Below are positions 57,805 through 64,000 of a stretch of DNA of 64,000 nucleotides, in pieces (the stretch's first letter is position 1; each line of letters opens with the position of its first letter). Made by a program: the position numbers and the translations under genes. Source of the stretch: Labilithrix sp. (GTDB lineage Bacteria; Myxococcota_A; Polyangia; Polyangiales; Polyangiaceae); assembly GCA_019637155.1 (NCBI GenBank), contig JAHBWE010000008.1:186001-250000 (forward strand). The letters are read 5' to 3'. Below the pieces are notes generated by a model. It searched no databases. It saw nothing but the letters and a program-made list of their open reading frames with translations, and had not been told where the DNA came from.

Positions 57805-58605
57805 ATGAGCGAAGTGTTCTCCCTCCTGACGCTGACGCTGATGGAGGTGGTGCTCGGGATCGACAACATCGTGTTCCTCTCGATCGTCGTCGGGACGCTC
57901 CCGGAGCACCAGAAGGTGCTCGCGCGGCGCCTCGGCCTCGGTCTCGCGCTGGTCGCGCGCCTCGGCCTCTTGGCCGGCATCAAGTGGGTGATGGGCCTCG
58001 ACACGGCGCTCTTCCACTGGTCCTCGATCGGTTGGGTGCCGGACGGCTGGGTCGAGAGCCACAACGTCGACGCGGTGACGGGCAAGGACCTCGTCCTCCT
58101 CGGCGGCGGCCTGTTCCTCATCGGCAAGAGCGTCGTCGAGATCCACAAGAAGACGATGGGCGGCGAGGAGGAGGAGATCGCGGAGAAGGCGAAGAACAAG
58201 TCGTTCGCGGGCGCCATCGCGCAGATCGTCCTGCTCGACCTCGTCTTCTCGCTCGACTCGGTCATCTCCGCGGTCGGCATGGCGCGCGAGCTCTGGGTGA
58301 TGGTCACCGCGATGCTCGTCGCGGTCGCCTTCATGGCCACCTTCGCGAGCCGCATCTCCAAATTCGTCGACGAGAACCCGACCTTCAAGATGCTCGCCCT
58401 CACCTTCCTCGTGATGATCGGCGTCCTCCTCCTCACCGAAGGCGCCGGCACCCACGTCAACAAGGGCTACATCTACGTCGCGATGGTCTTCGCCCTCATC
58501 GTCGAGCTGTTGAACATGCGCGTCCGCAAGAGCAAAGACGCCGCCAAGAAGGCCGAGCTCAAAAAGGAACACGAAGCCAACCCAACCCGCCAGAGCATGG
58601 CCTAA
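57805..58605 (+). CDS. TerC-family integral membrane protein
   Basis: 266 residues, about seven membrane helices. Conserved EVVLGIDNIVFLSIV (first helix) and VFSLDSVISAVGM with acidic residues, as in TerC/Alx proteins, which are linked to metal (Mn) handling and tellurite resistance. C-terminus Lys/Glu-rich. No riboswitch-like leader is possible in the 9-nt gap to the CHAP gene. Its TAA overlaps the stop of the YopD-like gene by two bases, in tail-to-tail orientation. Confidence 0.9.
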   Translation: MSEVFSLLTLTLMEVVLGIDNIVFLSIVVGTLPEHQKVLARRLGLGLALVARLGLLAGIKWVMGLDTALFHWSSIGWVPDGWVESHNVDAVTGKDLVLLGGGLFLIGKSVVEIHKKTMGGEEEEIAEKAKNKSFAGAIAQIVLLDLVFSLDSVISAVGMARELWVMVTAMLVAVAFMATFASRISKFVDENPTFKMLALTFLVMIGVLLLTEGAGTHVNKGYIYVAMVFALIVELLNMRVRKSKDAAKKAELKKEHEANPTRQSMA

Positions 58606-59222
58606 GCGCGCAGGAGCGCCGCCTTCTGCGTTTCGGCTTTCGTGCGAAGGTACTCTTTGTAGAGGTCGGTGATGCGGTCCATGAGCTCGCCGGAGGCCTT
58701 CGCGTCATCGCGAGCGTCGCTCGCGGCCCGGCCGTGGCGAGCCGCGAGGTGTCCCTGGTGCGTGGCGTCGATGTCCGCTTTGCTGGCCTTTCCGGACTGC
58801 CATGTCGACGCGATCTTTCCGGCTCCCTCGACGCTCTTGGCGCTCGAGCTGAACGCATTCGTGTCGGGCTTGTTGATACCCCCGAACGACAGCAGGCCAG
58901 CTCCGGCCGTCGAAAAACCGCCGATCATTCCAGCCGCGTACTCACCGTCGGACTTCCTTTCCATCGCCTCGATTTGGCGCGTCTCGGCTGCCACTTGGAG
59001 CTGTTCCTCGGATGCACGAATCGCTTCGGAGATCTCCTTGTCGTCTTGCGCCGCCTGCACGAGCAGAATCGCGAGATCGGCACCAATGTCACCGGTGAAC
59101 AGGTGGGGTTCCGGAAGAAGCGGTGCGTCGTCCAATGCGAGCGCCGGCAGATGATCGACATCCTCGCCAGGTCCGACCGCGGTTACGTTGGGCGTCTCTC
59201 GAATTCCAGTGGTCTCGTTCAC
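58602..59222 (-). CDS. YopD/EspB-like minor translocator candidate (SctB-like)
   Basis: 206 residues. Charged coiled-coil-like segment 58-92 (KEISEAIRASEEQLQVAAE), one hydrophobic segment (YAAGMIGGFSTAGAGLL, about 95-115) and a C-terminal amphipathic helix (ELMDRITDLYKEYLRTK, about 179-206). This order matches YopD/EspB/SctB proteins of type III secretion. No signal peptide. It starts in the stop of the SctE-like gene (ATGA). No motif is diagnostic by itself, so the call rests mainly on operon position. GC is lower than its neighbours. Confidence 0.55.
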   Translation of the reverse strand: MNETTGIRETPNVTAVGPGEDVDHLPALALDDAPLLPEPHLFTGDIGADLAILLVQAAQDDKEISEAIRASEEQLQVAAETRQIEAMERKSDGEYAAGMIGGFSTAGAGLLSFGGINKPDTNAFSSSAKSVEGAGKIASTWQSGKASKADIDATHQGHLAARHGRAASDARDDAKASGELMDRITDLYKEYLRTKAETQKAALLRA

Positions 59223-60445
59223 GCTCGCACTCCCATGCTCATGAGTCGCGTCTCCGACTCGGTCTCGGTCACTTCCTGGACGGCCGCGGCGATCCGGCGG
59301 TAGGTCTGCGCATTCTCGCGAAGCTCGTCGATGATGAGATCGACCTGCCGCATCAGTCGTTGTGCATTGTTCATGTGCTTCTGCGCGATGATGTGCGCCT
59401 CATCGACCTCGTGCCGCACGGCAGCGCTCTCGACTCGATGCATGCCTCCGTGAACTTGGACCGCGCCCTCCACCGCGGTCCCGACCATCGCGAGCGCCTT
59501 CGGAGCTGCGCCGGCCGCGCCGACACCCGTCAGCACCGCGCCGCCGAGCATCATGCCGCCGCCGATCCACATCGAGGCGTTCTTTCCGATCAGCGGATCG
59601 AGGCACTTCGTTTCCTGAATGGCGAATCCACCGGCGGACAGCGCGACGCCGATCAGTACGACCGGGGCCGTCGCGGTACCGGCGGAGCCGACGATGGCAG
59701 CTCCCGCCGCAACGGCCATTCCTGCGATCGCGATCCACTTCGTGTACTTCAGTGACTCGCGATCGACCTCACGAATCTCGTCGGCGACGGCGCTGTCCTT
59801 GTCGGCGATGAGCGCCATCGCAGCGGCGCCGCGGTCGACGCTGCACCCAAGCGTCATTCCGGTCCCCACCCAGGCCGACGCATCCTTGCCAAGCACCTCG
59901 GTCTCCTGAACGAGGAGTCCGCCGATCGCGATCGCCGCACGCATGGCCTCCGGCGTCACGAGGCCGTCCTCCAGCGCCGCTGCGTTCATGGTCACGCAGT
60001 ACAACTTCGTGGCGAGCTCGATGGACTCGGCGTTGTCCTTCTCGAAATCACGAAGGAGGTCGGGCGTGAGGCGGCTCATATGCATGCTCACGTCCGCCAT
60101 GACGAGCAACGGGTTGGCCGTTGCGATTCCGACGAGACTGCCAATCCCCATCGCATCGAAGAACCCGCCCTGCTCTTGCTGCGCCTTCTCGGCCTCGGCG
60201 AGGGCAGCCTCCTGAGCTTCGCGGGCAGCACGGCGCGCCTCCTGCTTCGCGGCAATCTCCGTCATGGCCGCCTTCGACTCGAGATGGTTGTTCTCGGCGA
60301 AGATCAAATAGAGCGCGGCGAGACCATCCAACGAGTCTGCAGGAGGCGGCAGGAGAACGAAGGCGCTCGCATCTGTCTCGGTCGGACCAGGCGTCGCCGC
60401 GTTCGTCACGCTCGCACGCATCGTCTCCGGGACCGACATCGTCAT
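59219..60445 (-). CDS. YopB/SipB-like major translocator candidate (SctE-like, SseC family)
   Basis: 408 residues. Charged coiled-coil region 55-92 (AAREAQEAALAEAEKAQQ), a glycine-rich region, a hydrophobic hairpin (WIAIAGMAVAAGAAIVGS ... TAPVVLIGVALSAGGFAI, about 237-276 and GGGMMLGGAVLTGVGAAG, 295-312), then a C-terminal helical region (about 335-395: AAVRHEVDEAHIIAQKHMNN ... MRQVDLIIDELREN). This is the architecture of IpaB/SipB/YopB translocators (SseC family). No signal peptide, as expected for type III export. Coupled both sides (ATGA). Low GC. Confidence 0.65.
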   Translation of the reverse strand: MTMSVPETMRASVTNAATPGPTETDASAFVLLPPPADSLDGLAALYLIFAENNHLESKAAMTEIAAKQEARRAAREAQEAALAEAEKAQQEQGGFFDAMGIGSLVGIATANPLLVMADVSMHMSRLTPDLLRDFEKDNAESIELATKLYCVTMNAAALEDGLVTPEAMRAAIAIGGLLVQETEVLGKDASAWVGTGMTLGCSVDRGAAAMALIADKDSAVADEIREVDRESLKYTKWIAIAGMAVAAGAAIVGSAGTATAPVVLIGVALSAGGFAIQETKCLDPLIGKNASMWIGGGMMLGGAVLTGVGAAGAAPKALAMVGTAVEGAVQVHGGMHRVESAAVRHEVDEAHIIAQKHMNNAQRLMRQVDLIIDELRENAQTYRRIAAAVQEVTETESETRLMSMGVRA

Positions 60446-60813
60446 CGAACGACGAGCTCCGCGGCGGCGAGCGCGGCGAGCTCGCTTTCACTCTGCTCGA
60501 ACGCGAGCTCTCGCGCGGCCGAAAAGACCTCCACCGCGTCGTCGTCTCGACCAATGGCTCGCAGCGCGCGACCACGAGCGATCGCGCACCGAATCGTCGA
60601 GCTCGCGACGGTCGCGCCAACGCCGTAGAGCTCGACGGCGATGCGATGCTGGCCGATGGCTTCGTGGCAAGCGCCCAGCGCGAGCCACCCCCGCTCATCC
60701 GCGGGGTAAGACATGAGCATCGCGCGAAACACCTGGGCGGCCTCGGCGTAGCGAGCGCTCGTCAGGAGCCAGTGTCCGGTCGCGTAGAGTCCTTCCGTCG
60801 TTCGCGTGGTCAT
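60442..60813 (-). CDS. Class II type III secretion chaperone, LcrH/SycD-like (SctW/TPR)
   Basis: 123 residues, three TPR-like units. The stretch ARYAEAAQVFRAMLM ... LALGACHEAIGQHRIAVELYGVGA closely parallels Yersinia LcrH (LGLGACRQAMGQYDLAIHSY, then SYGA), which is the diagnostic core of translocator chaperones. It binds the two translocators in the cytoplasm before export. ATG 60813 lies 2 nt after the upstream stop; its stop overlaps the SctE-like start (ATGA). This is the strongest single piece of evidence for a translocon operon here. Confidence 0.75.
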   Translation of the reverse strand: MTTRTTEGLYATGHWLLTSARYAEAAQVFRAMLMSYPADERGWLALGACHEAIGQHRIAVELYGVGATVASSTIRCAIARGRALRAIGRDDDAVEVFSAARELAFEQSESELAALAAAELVVR

Positions 60814-60815
60814 GA

Positions 60816-61487
60816 TCAGCGACCGATGTTCCCGGCGATCGCCTCGGTGCCTTGCGAGCATTTGTTCATCATGTTGGTCGTCATCGATATCGCCTGCTGC
60901 CGCTGCGATACGAGCTGCTGCAGGATGATCATTTCGAGCTCCGCTGTCTTGCCGAGCTCCTCGCTGATGTCGCCAAGCGGCTTGACCTGCGCCTTCAGCT
61001 CATCGGCATTGACGCGATTGCGACCACCGACGTTAGCGACCGAGATGTCCGCGGCGATTCCGTTCCTCTCCGAGGTGCCCGACACGCCGGGCTTGTCCTC
61101 CACCCATTTGGGAGCCGGGCCGTCGTTGTAGCAAGCCGTCGATCGGAATTGCTGGAGCGACGCGATGACACCGTCTTTCGCCGTGCCCGGCGGCAAATGC
61201 TTGAGGACGTCGGCGTACGCTTCGAGGATCTGCCGTTTTTGCGCATGATCGTTCGGGTCGATGCCCTTAGAGCCATTGAGCATCTGCTGAAGCTTGTTGA
61301 GTGCCGCTTTGGCGTCGCGGACGCGTTGCTGCGTGTTCATCCGCGCCTTGATTTCACCGTTCAAGTCGTTGAGCTGCGTGGAGCAGTACGCGAGCAGTAC
61401 ATCGCCGTCGAAGGCTGCCATCTCCCCACCGCCGAGGAGACTGAGATCCCGAACCGGAGTCGTGGACGTGCCATTAATCGCGGTCAT
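60816..61487 (-). CDS. Helical protein in needle-tip (SctA/LcrV) position
   Basis: 223 residues. Helical N-terminus (DVLLAYCSTQLNDLNGEIKA, about 28-72), a loop region with GPAPKW and NRVN, and a C-terminal helix (ELEMIILQQLVSQRQQAI, then MNKCSQGTEAIAGN, 183-221) rather like the terminal helices of needle-tip or filament proteins (LcrV, IpaD, EspA). No signal peptide. No sequence identity to LcrV can be shown by eye; the call rests on position and helical architecture. GC is clearly lower than the average of the window. Confidence 0.45.
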   Translation of the reverse strand: MTAINGTSTTPVRDLSLLGGGEMAAFDGDVLLAYCSTQLNDLNGEIKARMNTQQRVRDAKAALNKLQQMLNGSKGIDPNDHAQKRQILEAYADVLKHLPPGTAKDGVIASLQQFRSTACYNDGPAPKWVEDKPGVSGTSERNGIAADISVANVGGRNRVNADELKAQVKPLGDISEELGKTAELEMIILQQLVSQRQQAISMTTNMMNKCSQGTEAIAGNIGR

Positions 61488-61498
61488 ACCGATCTCCG

Positions 61499-61711
61499 TC
61501 AGGCGCGCAGGGCGAAGTTGAAGGTGGACACCCCCGCGGAGATCCGCGGGAGAGACACGCGCTCGACCTCGGCGAGGAACGACGCCGGGATCTCGAACCG
61601 TGCGTTCGGGTTCTCGGTGACGAAGTCTTCGAGGTTCGCGCGAGCAGCGTCGAGCTCACAGTCCTGCTGCTCGACCATTGCTTCGAGCATCTCCAGCGTC
61701 ATTCCATTCAT
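61499..61711 (-). CDS. Small protein in LcrG position, unknown
   Basis: 70 residues, mostly helical and acidic (MLEAMVEQQDCELDAARANLEDF), then ASFLAEVERVSLPRIS and a hydrophobic ending (STFNFALRA). First gene of the minus-strand operon, 11 nt before the LcrV-position gene. In Yersinia this place is taken by LcrG, a 95-aa chaperone and gate regulator that binds LcrV. No sequence match is claimed. GGGAG 10 nt before ATG 61711 supports the start; ATG 61702 is possible. Confidence 0.5.
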   Translation of the reverse strand: MNGMTLEMLEAMVEQQDCELDAARANLEDFVTENPNARFEIPASFLAEVERVSLPRISAGVSTFNFALRA

Positions 61712-61829
61712 CGCTTCATATCTCCCGTTCTGGCGCGGTCTCTTCCCCGCGTGGTGGTGCCTGTTCGGTCGGCGGAGGGGCAGGTTGCGTCTTTTCTTCG
61801 AAGGCACGTAACTTCGCGAGATTCCGGCG

Positions 61830-61835
61830 TATCCT
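61830..61835 (+). promoter_or_regulatory. TATCCT -10-like hexamer, possible leaderless start
   Basis: TATCCT, 6 nt before GTG 61842 of the cobalamin adenosyltransferase gene. Confidence 0.3.
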
Positions 61836-61841
61836 GGCGCG

Positions 61842-62393
61842 GTGAAGCTCTATACGAAGACTGGGGATGATGGGACGACGGGGCTCTTTGGCGGCGGGAG
61901 GGTCAAGAAGGCGTCGCTGCGGGTCGAGGCTTATGGGACCGTCGACGAGCTGAACGCGGCGCTCGGGGTCGCGCGGGCGGCGAAGCTCGAGGCCTTCACC
62001 GAGGGCGTGCTCGCGCAGGTCCAGGTCGATCTCTTCACGCTCGGGGCGGAGCTCGCGTGCGTGCCGGGCAAGGAAGCGAAGCTCTCGATGCAGCTCCTCG
62101 ACGCCGGCGACGCCGCGCGGCTCGAGAAGGCGATCGACGACGCGGAGGAAGGGCTCCCGCCGCTCAAGACGTTCGTGCTCCCCGGCGGCAGCGCGCAAGC
62201 GGCGGCGCTCCACCTCGCGCGCACGATCTGTCGTCGCGCCGAGCGCGCGGTCCTCGCGCTCGATGACGCGCCCGCGCGCGGCGAGGTCGTGATCTACCTC
62301 AATCGGCTGAGCGATCTGTTGTTCGTGCTCGCGCGAAAAGCGAACGCCACGGCGAACGTCGAAGACGTCCCGTGGCATCCGCGGAAAAGCTGA
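61842..62393 (+). CDS. ATP:cob(I)alamin adenosyltransferase, PduO type
   Basis: 183 residues, typical family size. N-terminal TKTGDDGTTGLFGGGRV (ATP-binding motif), EAYGTVDELNAALG, and LNRLSDLLFVLAR at the C-terminus, all PduO/MMAB hallmarks. Makes adenosylcobalamin, cofactor for example of methylmalonyl-CoA mutase. GTG start. Divergent from the low-GC operon; its stop is 0 nt from the stop of the ECF sigma gene, tail-to-tail. Confidence 0.95.
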   Translation: MKLYTKTGDDGTTGLFGGGRVKKASLRVEAYGTVDELNAALGVARAAKLEAFTEGVLAQVQVDLFTLGAELACVPGKEAKLSMQLLDAGDAARLEKAIDDAEEGLPPLKTFVLPGGSAQAAALHLARTICRRAERAVLALDDAPARGEVVIYLNRLSDLLFVLARKANATANVEDVPWHPRKS

Positions 62394-62951
62394 TCAGGCC
62401 GCTTCGAGGAGCTGCGTCGCGAGGAGCTTGCGGCCGCGGTGGAGGCGGCTCATCACGGTGCCGACCGGGACGCCGAGCTCGTTCGCGGCCTCGCGGTACG
62501 TCAGCTCGTCGAGGTCCACGAGCTTGAGGACGGTGCGGAACGTCTCGGGCAGCGCGTCGAGCTTGCCCTGCGTCGTCGGCGTGAGCGGCGCGGTCGCGTC
62601 CGGCGGCGAGAAGCGCTCCGGCATCGTCCACGCGCACGGGTCGGACGCGAGGACGCGGAGCGCGTTCTTCTCGCGACGCGAGCGGCGGTAGCGCGTGACG
62701 AAGACCGAGAAGAGGATCTGATAGACCCACGCGCGGAGGTTCGTGCCGCGCTCGTACTGCGCCGAGAACTTCAGCGCGCGCTCGACCGTGTCCTGCACGA
62801 TGTCGTCCGCCGTCGTCGGGTCGCCCGCGAGGCGACACGCCCGGCCGCGGAGCTCGGGGAGAAGCGCACACAATCCCTCCGCGAGGGACTTCGTGTCGTG
62901 GGCAACGAGCGTGGTCGACGAAGAAGCGGTACGAACGGCGTTGGTCGGCAT
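62394..62951 (-). CDS. ECF-type RNA polymerase sigma factor
   Basis: 185 residues. Region 2 (PTTADDIVQDTVERALKF ... LRAWVYQILFSVFVTRYRR) and region 4 helix-turn-helix (LTYREAANELGVPVGTVMSRL), separated by a short linker, with no region 3. Start ATG 62951 has GAGGA 8 nt upstream; longer starts exist. No anti-sigma gene is adjacent, so its signal is unknown. Confidence 0.9.
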   Translation of the reverse strand: MPTNAVRTASSSTTLVAHDTKSLAEGLCALLPELRGRACRLAGDPTTADDIVQDTVERALKFSAQYERGTNLRAWVYQILFSVFVTRYRRSRREKNALRVLASDPCAWTMPERFSPPDATAPLTPTTQGKLDALPETFRTVLKLVDLDELTYREAANELGVPVGTVMSRLHRGRKLLATQLLEAA

Positions 62952-63219
62952 TGCGGGTGTCCTCGGGAGCAGGACCATTGCAGCCACGGTGCCATCCACC
63001 GAACCTCGAAAATCCCACGGGATCCGCGCGCCGGACACGCCCGCGTGTGTCCGCCGGAACGCGATGCGTGGCCAGGAACACGCTCTTACTCAACGTCGGG
63101 GCTTCGCCCCGACACCCCACCCCAGACACGGCCCTCGCGCTTTGCGCGAGGGTTGCTTCGCAACCGCTGGCGCGGCCGCTTCTGGGGCCCCTTCGCGCGA
63201 CGGCGCGCGTCAGCTGGCG
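62952..63219. other. Intergenic region with dispersed repeat copy 4
   Basis: 268 bp between two minus-strand genes. No gene seen; holds repeat copy 4 (63091-63191). The sigma factor promoter should lie in 62952-63090. Confidence 0.6.
63091..63191. repeat. Dispersed structured repeat, copy 4
   Basis: 101 bp. Stem GTCGGGGC/GCCCCGAC with a TTC loop, perfect hairpin CCCTCGCGC/GCGCGAGGG with a TTT loop, hairpin GGTTGC/GCAACC with a TTC loop, outer pair CCCCAGA/TCTGGGG and terminal GGGGCCCC. Best-formed copy in the window. Confidence 0.9.
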
Positions 63220-64000
63220 TCAGCTGGCGAGGAGGGCGGCGATGACGCCCGGGAGCTCGCCGGCGATTTCACCTGCGAGCATCCCGCGATCTCCGCGCTC
63301 CTTCGACCACGCGGCGCCCGCGACGCCGTGCAGGAAGGCGCCGGCCCAGGCGGCCTCGAACGGTGGGAGGCTGCAGGCGAGCGCGGTGATGAGGCCCGCG
63401 AGCACGTCGCCGGCGCCGGCGGTCGCGAGCGACGGCGAGCCCGAGCCGCTCACGACGACGCGGCCGTCCGGAGCGGCGACCACCGTGTACGCGCCCTTCA
63501 AGAGCACGACCGCGCGCGTCTGCTTCGCCGCGTCGCGGGCGGCGGCGAAGCGGTTCGCGTCGATGCTGGAGGCCTCCACGCCGAGGAGTCGGCCGAGCTC
63601 TCCGCTGTGCGGCGTGAGGATCGGCGTCGTCTTCGCGACCGCGAAGGCCGACGGCTTGCCCGCGAACAGCGTGAACGCGTCGGCGTCGGCGACGATGGGG
63701 CCCTCGAACGACTTGAGGACGGACGACGCGACCGCGCGCGCCCCCGCGTCGGTGCCGAAGCCGGGACCGATCAGCGCCGCCGCCTTCTTCGCGAGCACCG
63801 GCGCGAGCTTCTTCGCGTCGAGGCGCGCGACCATGACCTCCGGGATGCACGCCTCGAGGACGTCGGCCGCGCTCGAGACGATCGTCGCCGCCCCCGCGCC
63901 GCCGCGGAGCGCGCCCTGCGCCGCGAGGAGCGCCGCGCCGGTCTTGCCCGGCGAGCCGGCGAACAGCGCGACGTGGCCCGCGCGGTACTTGTGCGTGTCC
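63220..64000 (-). CDS. ADP/ATP-dependent NAD(P)H-hydrate dehydratase (NnrD/YjeF-C), 5' part beyond window
   Basis: At least 259 residues visible; the frame continues past the right edge. Seen: KYRAGHVALFAGSPGKTGAA and GALRGGAGAATIVS (nucleotide-binding start of the YjeF C-terminal domain), LTPHSGELGRLLG, VLLKGAYTVVAAPDG and the signature AGAGDVLAGLI. Repairs hydrated NAD(P)H. Whether an epimerase (YjeF N-terminal) domain is fused cannot be seen. Sits just after dispersed repeat copy 4 in the window. Confidence 0.92.
   Translation of the reverse strand, partial: DTHKYRAGHVALFAGSPGKTGAALLAAQGALRGGAGAATIVSSAADVLEACIPEVMVARLDAKKLAPVLAKKAAALIGPGFGTDAGARAVASSVLKSFEGPIVADADAFTLFAGKPSAFAVAKTTPILTPHSGELGRLLGVEASSIDANRFAAARDAAKQTRAVVLLKGAYTVVAAPDGRVVVSGSGSPSLATAGAGDVLAGLITALACSLPPFEAAWAGAFLHGVAGAAWSKERGDRGMLAGEIAGELPGVIAALLAS

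Noticed and set aside
55432-58572. One long minus-strand frame running from the RCC1 gene through the CHAP and TerC genes
   Set aside because: Only the part up to 56823 has RCC1 repeats and a signal peptide with a good ribosome-binding site; the rest is antisense to CHAP and TerC.
1-64000. tRNA, rRNA or insertion sequences
   Set aside because: No cloverleaf-like segment, rRNA core sequence, transposase gene or terminal inverted repeats could be supported.

Overview
The window is about 70 percent GC or higher by eye, densely coded on both strands, and typical of a myxobacterium, most likely of the Polyangia (Myxococcota). Supporting signs are several Hanks-type Ser/Thr kinases with C-terminal membrane anchors, an FHA-type sigma-54 activator, a CarD-family regulator, a large set of lipoproteins (Ig-like, RCC1, beta-helix, Cys-rich), TonB receptors fused to a TonB C-terminal domain, and many GTG/TTG starts and ATGA, GTGA or TGATG gene overlaps. 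Taxonomy is inferred from gene content only; no rRNA or tRNA gene was seen.

Layout. 1-9 kb: end of a trypsin-like protease gene, a TPR protein, a GT-C-like membrane protein, a thioesterase, lipases/esterases and a DUF72 protein. 8.6-15 kb: an MlaD/MlaF pair without a permease, then yajC-secD-secF (minus strand). 15-19.6 kb: a SUMF1-like protein without the FGE cysteines, a PFOR-like alpha/gamma fusion, and two paralogous lipoproteins. 19.7-32 kb: two paralogous kinase/lipoprotein/TPR-membrane-protein modules, separated by PhoH, a QEGLA-type putative metalloprotease and an S66 peptidase. 32-40 kb: cell-surface proteins (TSP3, Ig-like, beta-helix, TonB receptor). 40-46.4 kb: two large membrane proteins, an HU/IHF protein and TyrS. 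46.4-57.8 kb: lipoproteins, CarD-like regulator, MBL hydrolase, FGGY kinase, a coupled FHA-sigma-54 activator/kinase pair, an RCC1 protein and a CHAP amidase. 57.8-64 kb: TerC, a five-gene minus-strand operon, cobalamin adenosyltransferase, an ECF sigma factor and NAD(P)H-hydrate dehydratase (cut by the right edge).

The most interesting region is 58602-61711. A lower-GC, tightly coupled operon encodes a 70-aa protein, a 223-aa helical protein, an LcrH/SycD-like TPR chaperone, an SseC/YopB-like translocator candidate and a single-hydrophobic-segment YopD/EspB-like protein. This is the lcrG-lcrV-lcrH-yopB-yopD order of type III secretion translocon operons, but no secretion apparatus genes are present in the window.

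The second striking element is a dispersed intergenic repeat (four copies at about 15.05, 36.48, 48.0 and 63.1 kb) whose stems are kept by paired base changes. This indicates a selected folded structure, or a mobile REP-like element. A third signal is the frequent placement of a TAnnnT-like hexamer 6-10 nt before start codons, which suggests many leaderless transcripts.
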